Assembly (NCBI RefSeq): GCF_030697375.1
Contig: NZ_JAUYQD010000080.1
Location: 30,141-94,140, forward strand
Source of the DNA: Rhodoferax sp.
Lineage (GTDB): Bacteria > Pseudomonadota > Gammaproteobacteria > Burkholderiales > Burkholderiaceae_C
DNA: 64,000 nucleotides
Reading direction: 5' to 3'
Shown here: positions 16,858 to 23,886 of the stretch, in pieces
Layout: every line of letters begins with the position of its first letter
Position numbering within the stretch: the stretch's first letter is position 1
The notes under the pieces: generated by a model
What the model was told of the DNA's origin: nothing
Database searches by the model: none
What the model saw: only the letters and a program-made list of their open reading frames with translations
Position numbers and translations under genes: made by a program

Positions 16858-18111
16858 CTAGCTCGCACCGTCCTGCGGGGGCGGCGTGGGATGGAGTCCA
16901 GCAGGCCGGGGGCCCTCATCAGTGCGTTTAAAGGGGCTGCGCTGGCCAAGTTGGTCCAGGTAGTTGCCAATACCCCGGTCTTCCTGTTCCAGAAAACGCG
17001 CCACCGCATCGGCAAAGGCAGGGTGCGCCAGCCAGTGCGCGCTGGAGGTCTTCACCGGCAACAGGGCGCGCGCCATCTTGTGTTCCCCTTGCGCACCACC
17101 TTCAAAGCGCTGGTAACCATTGGCAATGCACCACTGCAAGGGTTGGTAGTAGCAGGCCTCAAAGTGCAGGCAGTCCACACGCTCCCGCGCGCCCCAGTAA
17201 CGGCCATAGGCCACCCGTTCCATTTGTTGGTCATTTAGGCCTCCAGCACCCGTGGAATGTGCGTCAACAGCTATCAAACTGCTAGCAATAGGGCGGCCTT
17301 CGCGTTCCGCTACAAACAGCACCCAATGCTCCGCCATGGTGTTTTCCATGCGCAGAAAGAAGTCACGGTTCAGGTAGGGCGCGTTGCCATGCTCCAAGTA
17401 GGTGCGTTCGTAGCATTGGTAGAAGAAGTCCCAATCGGCGCGGGGGATGTCGCGCCCCAGTGCGCTGCGGAACGTCACGCCCGCATCGGCCACCTTGCGC
17501 CGCTCCTGCCGAATCTTCTTGCGTTTGTCCTGTGATAGGGAGGCCAAAAATGCCTCAAAGTCAGGGTAGCCTGGTTCCGAATTGGTCCAGTGGAATTGCA
17601 CCGTGTGGCGCAGCATCAGGCCGGCGCCGGCACAGGCCGCCAGATCGTTTTCGCCCGCAAACAGCAGGTGCAGAGACGACAAGCCGGACTGTTCGCTCCA
17701 CTGGACCAAGGCCCGCACCAGAGCACCCCGGGCCTGGGCATCCCGGGCCAGCAGGCGGGTGCCTGGCACCGGGGTAAAAGGCACGGCCACAACGGCCTTG
17801 GGGTAGTAGGGCAGGCCATGCTGCGCATAGGCCTTGGCCCATGCCCAGTCAAACACATACTCGCCGTAGGAGTGGTCCTTGGCATACAGCACGCAGGCCG
17901 CCACCATTTGGCCCGCGGATTCCAGGATGATGAAATGCGGGGTCCAGCCCGTGGCGGCGCAGGCGCTGCCGCTGTCTTGCAAGGCGGCCAGGTAGGCGTA
18001 GCGCATGAACGGGCTGGGCTGCGCCTGCGCCAGCAGCAAGCCATCCCATGCCGAGGCATCCACCGCGTGGGGCGAGGTCACGACCCGGATGACATAATTG
18101 CCCTCATCCAC
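16858..18111 (-). CDS. GNAT-like protein of the COG3146/DUF482 family, with in-frame repeat insertion
   Basis: The 417-residue protein belongs to the peptidogalycan/FemAB-like GNAT group: FEAFLASLSQDKRKKIRQER, WDFFYQCYERTYLEHGNAPY, YGRYWGARERVDCLHFEACY and FEGGAQGEHKMARALLPV are diagnostic. The substrate is unknown. I chose the GTG at 18111 because GAGGG lies 6 bases upstream; a TTG at 18159 would extend the protein by 16 residues. A copy of the dispersed repeat (17237-17290) adds DAHSTGAGGLNDQQ, in frame, between SLIAV and YGRYWGA, where relatives have a short loop. It is divergent from nadE. Confidence 0.82.
   Translation of the reverse strand: MDEGNYVIRVVTSPHAVDASAWDGLLLAQAQPSPFMRYAYLAALQDSGSACAATGWTPHFIILESAGQMVAACVLYAKDHSYGEYVFDWAWAKAYAQHGLPYYPKAVVAVPFTPVPGTRLLARDAQARGALVRALVQWSEQSGLSSLHLLFAGENDLAACAGAGLMLRHTVQFHWTNSEPGYPDFEAFLASLSQDKRKKIRQERRKVADAGVTFRSALGRDIPRADWDFFYQCYERTYLEHGNAPYLNRDFFLRMENTMAEHWVLFVAEREGRPIASSLIAVDAHSTGAGGLNDQQMERVAYGRYWGARERVDCLHFEACYYQPLQWCIANGYQRFEGGAQGEHKMARALLPVKTSSAHWLAHPAFADAVARFLEQEDRGIGNYLDQLGQRSPFKRTDEGPRPAGLHPTPPPQDGAS
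17237..17290 (+). repeat. Dispersed repeat, copy B (in frame inside the GNAT-like gene)
   Basis: AGGCCTCCAGCACCCGTGG, then AATGTGCGTCAACAGCTATC, then CTGCTAGCAATA. All three blocks of the family are present. The copy is antisense to the host gene and is translated as a linker with no stop or frameshift. Confidence 0.85.
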
Positions 18112-18173
18112 GGCGCGCCCTCGGTACGATGGGGCCCGAAGCGCCTGCGCTGTTAACAAATATTTGCTGGTTC

Positions 18174-19850
18174 ATGACTCTAAAACTGTGCGTTGCACAA
18201 CTCAACTTCTTTGTCGGTGATTTGGACGGCAATGTCAAAAAAATCGTCACCGCCGCGCAAGAGGCCTACGCCGCCGGTGCCCGCCTGCTGCTGACGTCCG
18301 AACTGTCCATTTGCGGCTATTTGGCCGAAGACCTGTTTCTGCGCCCCGCCTTTATCCGGGCTTGCGATGATGCCGTGAAAGCAGTGGCCCAGCAGTTGGC
18401 CGGGTTAAAAGACATGACTGTGGTGGTCGGACACCCGACGGGCGGGGACAGCCGGACCCGCTCGGTGGCGGTGCAACAACGTTTCAACGCCGCCAGCGTG
18501 TTGCGTGAGGGGCAGGTGGTCGCCACCTACGCCAAGCGCGAGTTGCCCAATTACCAGGTCTTTGACGAGCGCCGCTACTTCACGCCGGGTGAGGGCGTGT
18601 GTGTGTTTGAGGCCGGTGAGTCCGGTGCGCGTGTACGTGTGGGGCTGTTAATTTGTGAGGATGCCTGGTTTGAAGAGCCGGCGCGCCTGGCCCAAGAGGC
18701 CGGTGCCCAGATGCTGGCCGTGATCAACGCCTCGCCATTCCATGTGGGCAAAGGGTATGAGCGTGAAGAGATGATGCGCCAGCGGGTGCAAGCCACTGGG
18801 CTGCCCTTGGTCTATGCCCACTTGGTGGGCGGCCAGGATGAGGTGGTGTTTGAAGGACATTCCTTTGCCCTGAGCGCCGACGGCACCGTGGCCGGTCGCG
18901 CGCCAAGTTTCAAGGAAAATATGTTTCTGGCCCGCGTAGACACTGCGCAGGCAGCTATTAATTTAATAGCGGAAGTGGAGCCCATGCGCAGCCCGGAGCT
19001 GGATCTGTGGGACGCGCTGGTGTTGGGAGTGCGGGACTATGTAGGCAAAAACGGTTTCCCCGGGGTCATCATTGGCCTGTCGGGCGGCATCGATTCCGCC
19101 TTGGTGCTGGCCGTGGCGGTGGACGCGCTGGGGCCGGACAAGGTGCGCACCGTGATGATGCCTTCACCCTACACCGCCGACATCAGCTGGATCGACGCCC
19201 GTGAAATGGCGCGGCGCGTGGGGGTGCGTTACGACGAAATCTCCATCGTGCCGCAGTTCGAGGCCTTCAAGGCGTCCTTGGCCGCAGAGTTTGCAGGGCT
19301 CGCCGAGGATACGACCGAGGAAAACATCCAGGCCCGTATCCGCGGCACGCTGCTGATGGCCTTGAGCAACAAATTCGGCAGCATCGTGCTGACCACTGGC
19401 AACAAATCCGAAATGGCCACGGGCTATTGCACCCTGTACGGCGACATGGCGGGTGGTTTTGCGGTGATCAAGGACCTGGCCAAGACCCAGGTCTTCAAAC
19501 TGGCGCGCTGGCGCAATGCCCATGACCCCTATGGCACCGGCAGCTGCCCCATCCCTGAGCGCATCATCACCCGCCCGCCGAGTGCTGAGTTGCGCCCGGA
19601 CCAAACCGACCAGGACAGTTTGCCACCCTACGAGGTGCTGGATGCCATTTTGGAGCGCTACATGGAAAACGACCAAAGTATCGAGTCCATCGTGGCCCAA
19701 GGTTTTGCCCGCGAGGATGTGGATAAGGTCACCCGCCTCATCAAAATCAACGAATACAAGCGCCGACAAGCCCCAGTGGGTATTCGGGTAACCCACCGCA
19801 GCTTTGGCAAGGATTGGCGTTATCCTATTACCAGCCGGTTTCGCGCTTGA
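18174..19850 (+). CDS. nadE: Glutamine-dependent NAD+ synthetase, with in-frame repeat insertion
   Basis: The 558-residue two-domain enzyme converts deamido-NAD+ to NAD+ using glutamine. The N-terminal nitrilase-like glutaminase domain shows Glu, Lys and Cys in LLTSELSICGYLAEDLFLRP, TYAKRELPNYQVFDERRYF and VGLLICEDAWFEEPARLA. The C-terminal synthase has the P-loop IGLSGGIDSALVLAVAVDAL. The start at 18174 fits family N-termini. A repeat copy supplies about residues 253-266 (RVDTAQAAINLIAE), in the linker between the domains. The PII gene follows by 33 bp. Confidence 0.95.
   Translation: MTLKLCVAQLNFFVGDLDGNVKKIVTAAQEAYAAGARLLLTSELSICGYLAEDLFLRPAFIRACDDAVKAVAQQLAGLKDMTVVVGHPTGGDSRTRSVAVQQRFNAASVLREGQVVATYAKRELPNYQVFDERRYFTPGEGVCVFEAGESGARVRVGLLICEDAWFEEPARLAQEAGAQMLAVINASPFHVGKGYEREEMMRQRVQATGLPLVYAHLVGGQDEVVFEGHSFALSADGTVAGRAPSFKENMFLARVDTAQAAINLIAEVEPMRSPELDLWDALVLGVRDYVGKNGFPGVIIGLSGGIDSALVLAVAVDALGPDKVRTVMMPSPYTADISWIDAREMARRVGVRYDEISIVPQFEAFKASLAAEFAGLAEDTTEENIQARIRGTLLMALSNKFGSIVLTTGNKSEMATGYCTLYGDMAGGFAVIKDLAKTQVFKLARWRNAHDPYGTGSCPIPERIITRPPSAELRPDQTDQDSLPPYEVLDAILERYMENDQSIESIVAQGFAREDVDKVTRLIKINEYKRRQAPVGIRVTHRSFGKDWRYPITSRFRA
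18931..18971 (+). repeat. Dispersed repeat, copy C (in frame inside nadE)
   Basis: CCCGCGTAGACACTGCGCAG, then GCAGCTATTAATTTAATAGC. It matches copy A closely over GTAGACACTGCGCAGGCAGCTAT, and the left GGCCTCTAG block is lost. It is sense to nadE and read through without a stop. Confidence 0.8.
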
Positions 19851-19883
19851 GTTGAAACCTTGCCCATCAAATTAGGAGAACCC

Positions 19884-20222
19884 ATGAAACAAATTACCGC
19901 CATCGTCAAACCGTTCAAGCTCGAAGAGGTTCGGGAAGCATTGGCCGAGTGTGGCGTGACGGGCTTGACCGTGACCGAAGTCAAAGGGTTTGGGCGGCAA
20001 AAAGGGCACACCGAGCTCTACCGTGGTGCCGAATACGTGGTGGACTTCCTGCCCAAGGTCAAGGTCGAGGTGGTGGTCAAAACGGAGGATGTGGACCGCT
20101 GTGTGGATGCCATTGTCAAAGCGGCCCATACGGGAAAAATTGGTGACGGCAAGATCTTTGTGACCAGCGTGGAGCGGGTGGTGCGTATCCGTACTGGAGA
20201 GCAGGACGAATCGGCTATCTAA
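19884..20222 (+). CDS. glnB: Nitrogen regulatory protein P-II
   Basis: The 112-residue signal protein senses 2-oxoglutarate and ATP/ADP. It has an AGGAG site before the ATG at 19884. The T-loop is GHTELYRGAEYVVDFLPKVK with the uridylylation Tyr51, and the C-terminal nucleotide site is GDGKIFVTSVERVVRIRTGE. Its position right after the glutamine-dependent nadE is telling: PII control of NadE has been shown in Azospirillum brasilense. Symbol glnB rather than glnK is chosen because no amtB follows. Confidence 0.93.
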   Translation: MKQITAIVKPFKLEEVREALAECGVTGLTVTEVKGFGRQKGHTELYRGAEYVVDFLPKVKVEVVVKTEDVDRCVDAIVKAAHTGKIGDGKIFVTSVERVVRIRTGEQDESAI

Positions 20223-20253
20223 TGGCGTTTGCCAGAATGCCGGGTTTTAAAAA

Positions 20254-20841
20254 TTAGATTTGTTCCAGGTGAGCGGCAGGCGCCAGTCCTGCCGCCTGCA
20301 CCAATTCGCGTAAAAGCGACTCCGACGTGTCGGACGCACAAACCAGGCCCAATTGCCGCGCATTCATGAACTGCTGTTCTTCGGAGTGCGCCAAGAAAGC
20401 TAGCAATCCTGAGTAGTAATTGGCGGTGTTCAAAATGCCGATGGGCTTGTCGTGGTAGCCCAACTGCCGCCAAGTCCAGACCTCAAACAACTCCTCCAGA
20501 GTTCCGATGCCACCGGGCAAGGCCAGAAAGGCATCCGCCCGTTCCGCCATCATGCGTTTTCGCTCATGCATGGTGTCTACGACATGCAGCTCGGTGCAGC
20601 CCTGATGGGCCCATTCTTTCTCCACCAAGGCCTTGGGAATGATGCCGATGACACGGCCGCCCGCCTGCAACGCTGCTTCTGCGGCGATGCCCATGAGCCC
20701 ATTTCTGCCGCCCCCATAAACCAGTTGCCCATTGTGCTGTGCAATCCATTGGCCAACAGCATGCGCTGCGTCCGCGTAGGCGGGATTGGTACCGGGACGT
20801 GAGCCGCAGTACACACAGATCGAGAAGGCCGGAGTTGTCAT
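20254..20841 (-). CDS. LOG family protein (cytokinin riboside 5'-monophosphate phosphoribohydrolase-like)
   Basis: The 195-residue protein has the LOG signature: ICVYCGSRPGTNPAY at the N-terminus, LVYGGGRNGLMGIAAEAAL, the catalytic region MHERKRMMAERADAFLALPG and PGGIGTLEELFEVWTWRQLG. Relatives cleave ribose 5-phosphate from nucleoside monophosphates. The bacterial role is often housekeeping nucleotide salvage. The ATG at 20841 overlaps the dgkA stop by 4 bp. Confidence 0.92.
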   Translation of the reverse strand: MTTPAFSICVYCGSRPGTNPAYADAAHAVGQWIAQHNGQLVYGGGRNGLMGIAAEAALQAGGRVIGIIPKALVEKEWAHQGCTELHVVDTMHERKRMMAERADAFLALPGGIGTLEELFEVWTWRQLGYHDKPIGILNTANYYSGLLAFLAHSEEQQFMNARQLGLVCASDTSESLLRELVQAAGLAPAAHLEQI

Positions 20842-21239
20842 GCGAAGCGGTGGAAAAGCGCTGCACCCCAAATGCCCATGCAGGTCAGCAAACTGAGTAA
20901 AACGGCCGCGCTGCCCATGTCTTTGGCGCGTTTGGAGAGGTCATGCCATTCCGGGCCAATGCGGTCAATGGCGGTTTCTACGGCGGTATTGAGCAGTTCC
21001 ACCACCATGACCAGCACCACACTTCCGGCAAGCAAAGCCACCTCGACCCAGGTGCGCCCCAGCCACAGGGAAATAGGCAGAAGGACCATGGCGGCCATGC
21101 TTTCCTGGCGAAACGCGGTTTCATGCCAGCCCGCACGCAAGCCGGCCAAGGAATAGCCGGCCGCGTGCCACATGCGGTCCAGGCCAGATCGGTCTTTTTG
21201 GGGGTTGACCGGAGTAGGGTGCAAGGGCTGGGTTTTCAC
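20838..21239 (-). CDS. dgkA: Diacylglycerol kinase
   Basis: The 133-residue membrane protein recycles diacylglycerol to phosphatidic acid. It has three transmembrane helices and the family motif VELLNTAVETAIDRIGPEWH, with a GW..A-type N-terminal segment (LRAGWHETAFRQESM). It is followed, with a 4-bp overlap, by the LOG gene. Confidence 0.93.
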   Translation of the reverse strand: MKTQPLHPTPVNPQKDRSGLDRMWHAAGYSLAGLRAGWHETAFRQESMAAMVLLPISLWLGRTWVEVALLAGSVVLVMVVELLNTAVETAIDRIGPEWHDLSKRAKDMGSAAVLLSLLTCMGIWGAALFHRFA

Positions 21240-21265
21240 GGAAGGCAGAGGAGGAGGGGTTCAGA

Positions 21266-21760
21266 CTAGCGGCTCAAAGGCGGTGATACCACCAAGCGGG
21301 TACCGGCCCAGACATCATGCCAGAACTGCTGTTCAGGATGGAAACGGCTGGACAGCGCCCAGACGGCAACCCAGCCGGAGATGAGAACCGCAAACTCCGC
21401 GCCGCTGAGGTGAAAAGGCGAAAGTGCAACCAGTGCGGGCAAAAACCAGAGCCAACTCAGGCAATAGCGCCCCAGGGCACGCATCTGTGTAACCGCCTGC
21501 CCATTCCGATCGACAAGGCGAATATCCCAGGTTTTCATGGCCAAGGTCTGCCCCTTGGCCCAGAACCAGGTGAAGTAAATGCCAAAGACGATGAACAAAA
21601 AAAGCTGCAAGGCGTGCCGGTTGTCCATGGCATTGCGCGTTTGGCTCAAGGTGCCGAAAAGGTAGCCCGCAAGGAAAACCACGCCAAACAGCAGCATGCC
21701 TTCATACATCCAGCAGGCCATGCGACGCCGCAGCCCTGGGGTTTTTAATTCAATCGGCAT
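21266..21760 (-). CDS. RDD family membrane protein
   Basis: The 164-residue protein has the RDD pattern: PGLRRRMACWMYEGMLLFGV, then a TM hairpin, then GQTLAMKTWDIRLVDRNGQ and about four hydrophobic segments in all. RDD proteins are poorly defined; some act as ion antiporters. It is the last of a same-strand block after sigma factor, DUF3619 and DUF3106, an order I recall from other Burkholderiales. Confidence 0.85.
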   Translation of the reverse strand: MPIELKTPGLRRRMACWMYEGMLLFGVVFLAGYLFGTLSQTRNAMDNRHALQLFLFIVFGIYFTWFWAKGQTLAMKTWDIRLVDRNGQAVTQMRALGRYCLSWLWFLPALVALSPFHLSGAEFAVLISGWVAVWALSSRFHPEQQFWHDVWAGTRLVVSPPLSR

Positions 21761-21850
21761 GCTTAAGGTTGCGCAAGACGCTCTGTGGATCGGTCCTGCA
21801 TTGTAGGTTGCCACCTGAACTTCGGAAGGCCGCTTTGGGCCGATGCCTGC

Positions 21851-22537
21851 TTAATTCTGAGGTGCTGCCACGCTGGGCGGTGTGCGCGGTGGCAAAGGCA
21901 GCAAGGTATTGCGGTCAATGGACTGCCTTGAATTGACCATTTCACGCTCAATCTGCGTGGTGTGGCGTGTCACAGGCACCGCCGCCAGCTTGTCTGCCGG
22001 AACGGGCTTGATGGTGGCTGCCGCTCCCTTGGGGGCAACCACTGCTTTTTTGGCTAACTTTCGCCGCTCTTCGGGACTCAGTGCTTTGTAGGCTTCCCAG
22101 TCCGAGGCGCGATCAGGTGGAGATAGCTTTTTTGTTTCCACAAAATTAATGCGCGCCAACTCCCGTTCACGCGGGTTCAATGCAGCCCATTCAGCCATTC
22201 GGCTGTGGAGTTTGGCTTGTTCACCTGACGCCATTGCGTTGTAATTCTTGGCCAAAGCAATCCACTTGCGCTTGTGGCCGTCGCTCAATGTGTTCCAGGT
22301 GCCCGAAAGCGGACGCAACGACTCTTGTTGCGCATTTGACAGTGCACTCCATTGCGGCGCAAACGAGGCTGAGCCCAGGACAGCCGGCAATGGTGACGCT
22401 GCGCTAGGTGTACTGGCGGGCGGGCGCGGTGCATTTGCAGTATCAACCACTTGCGCCCAAGCGGGTGCAAAACCAAGCAACATGCCCACCGCACTCAAAG
22501 AAAGTGCGCGTAACTGCCTAGGTGTCGTGTGGGCCAT
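21851..22537 (-). CDS. DUF3106 family exported protein
   Basis: The 228-residue protein starts at 22537 with a signal peptide (ALSLSAVGMLLGFAPAWAQ). The DUF3106 core has Trp/Leu-rich repeats: FAPQWSALSNAQQESLRPLS, WNTLSDGHKRKWIALAKNYN, MAEWAALNPRERELARINFV and YKALSPEERRKLAKKA. It is probably periplasmic. Function is unknown; similar motifs occur in Spy/CpxP-like stress proteins, but I would not assign that. It follows the DUF3619 gene. Confidence 0.8.
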   Translation of the reverse strand: MAHTTPRQLRALSLSAVGMLLGFAPAWAQVVDTANAPRPPASTPSAASPLPAVLGSASFAPQWSALSNAQQESLRPLSGTWNTLSDGHKRKWIALAKNYNAMASGEQAKLHSRMAEWAALNPRERELARINFVETKKLSPPDRASDWEAYKALSPEERRKLAKKAVVAPKGAAATIKPVPADKLAAVPVTRHTTQIEREMVNSRQSIDRNTLLPLPPRTPPSVAAPQN

Positions 22538-22587
22538 CGAAATTCGCCGCAATATATCAACAAACAGCATCCAATTAACCTGAAAAA

Positions 22588-23022
22588 TTAGTCACGACTT
22601 TTCAAACGCAAGAACTGTGCAAACCCAGGGTCCGTGTAGGCATCAGGGGGAAGTTCGTCAGTAAGAAGTTCTGCGTCAATTTCTGCCATTTCGTTGACGC
22701 GATTGTCTTCTGCGATAACGGCAATGGAGATTAAACCAGCGATCAGAGCCAATAAAGGCAGCAGAGAGGCGATGCGGTTCCACAGACTGCGGTCATTGCC
22801 GCTCATTTGCAGAGATGCCACCCCGCCCTGAACCACGGCGGCTGGAGCTGTCTGCAACTTGAGAGCAACCTTGCGCTTCGCCAAGGCTTGCATACGGGCC
22901 ACCTTAAGGCGCTCCGAAATATCGTGCGGCAAATGATCGGCCGCGCTGGACAGTCGCGCGGCAATATTCTGACCCATTCGGTCTTCGTGTGTCTCTCTTT
23001 GAAGCAATTGCGAATTCATCAT
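22588..23022 (-). CDS. DUF3619 family membrane protein (candidate anti-sigma factor)
   Basis: The 144-residue protein has one transmembrane segment (ASLLPLLALIAGLISIAVIA) between a basic N-terminal cytoplasmic part (IAARLSSAADHLPHDISERL) and an acidic C-terminal tail (IDAELLTDELPPDAYTDPGF). It overlaps the ECF sigma factor gene by 4 bp. Size, topology and coupling to a sigma gene suggest an anti-sigma factor. That role is inference. Confidence 0.78.
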   Translation of the reverse strand: MMNSQLLQRETHEDRMGQNIAARLSSAADHLPHDISERLKVARMQALAKRKVALKLQTAPAAVVQGGVASLQMSGNDRSLWNRIASLLPLLALIAGLISIAVIAEDNRVNEMAEIDAELLTDELPPDAYTDPGFAQFLRLKSRD

Positions 23023-23606
23023 AGTCTCATCCCCTTCGCCGTTAAGGCCTTTCCTAAAGCCTGCACAGCCCTTGAACAGTGTGTTTTAACACTTCCCTGC
23101 GAGCACCCCATAGCCGCAGCAGTCTCGGAAACATCCATTTCTTCCCAATAACGCATCAGAAACGCTTCCCGTTGACGTGCTGGCAATTGCTGGATCTGAA
23201 GCTCAATCTCGCGCAAGATTTGTGCCCGTTCAGTCTGACTCTCCGCACTTTCATTTTGCTCTACATTGTTAGATGCGTGCAGGGCTTCCAGCAAATCAAA
23301 ATCGCCGTCGTCATTGGCGGTCTCAAAGTCTCCCATATTCGTAAACAGGGCGTTTTGCGTCTTTTGCCGCCGGAACCAATCCAAGGTGCAATTGGACAAG
23401 ATGCGCTGAAACAGCATCGGCAATTCTTCAACTGGTTTATCCCCGTAGTGCTCAGCCAGCTTCATCATGCTGTCCTGAACGATATCCAGCGCTGCTTCAT
23501 CTTTGCGGACGTGGTACAGAGATCGCTTGAAGGCACGTTTTTCAACGCTTTTCAGGAATTCAGAGAGCTCAAGTTCGGAGGCCAAGTGCGATAAGCCAAG
23601 CGGCAA
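23019..23606 (-). CDS. ECF-type RNA polymerase sigma factor
   Basis: The 195-residue protein has sigma region 2 (SLYHVRKDEAALDIVQDSMM, LFQRILSNCTLDWFRRQK) and region 4 (LPARQREAFLMRYWEEMDVS, ETAAAMGCSQGSVKTHCSRA). The region between is long and acidic (GDFETANDDGDFDLLEAL), a noted feature of this Burkholderiales subgroup. The start is a TTG at 23606; a second TTG lies 7 codons downstream, and no clear ribosome site decides. It heads sigma-DUF3619-DUF3106-RDD and is divergent from ilvI. Confidence 0.88.
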   Translation of the reverse strand: MPLGLSHLASELELSEFLKSVEKRAFKRSLYHVRKDEAALDIVQDSMMKLAEHYGDKPVEELPMLFQRILSNCTLDWFRRQKTQNALFTNMGDFETANDDGDFDLLEALHASNNVEQNESAESQTERAQILREIELQIQQLPARQREAFLMRYWEEMDVSETAAAMGCSQGSVKTHCSRAVQALGKALTAKGMRL

Positions 23607-23728
23607 GAAGATGGGTGTGTATGAGCGGGTGGCCTGTAAAACAGACCATTCACCCGGCGAGCGGACCGCGAATTATGGCACTGGTGGCCCCAAATCTGTA
23701 CTGTGCTTTCCCAATTTCAAGTTGGCAG

Positions 23729-23737
23729 TGCGATAAT
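23729..23737 (+). promoter_or_regulatory. Possible extended -10 element of ilvI
   Basis: TGCGATAAT reads as an extended -10 (TGnTATAAT-like). No good -35 lies at 17 bp. It is 150 bp upstream of the ilvI ATG in the 280-bp gap 23607-23886. I saw no leader peptide rich in branched-chain codons there. Confidence 0.3.
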
Positions 23738-23886
23738 GCAAGCTGCAAATTAAAAGGCAAACGGGTCACAGTTCGGCGCGAATTCAATGCGCTTATGGCT
23801 TTGGCTTTAAGTTTCGACGCAACTCCACAAGTGTTTGCGAAGAGGCACCCAAGGTTTTTCGTCAGAGAAATTCACAAAGGTTCATC

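Noticed and set aside
23607..23886. Attenuator or leader peptide before ilvI
   Set aside because: No short frame rich in Leu/Val/Ile codons followed by a terminator hairpin was found in the 280-bp gap.
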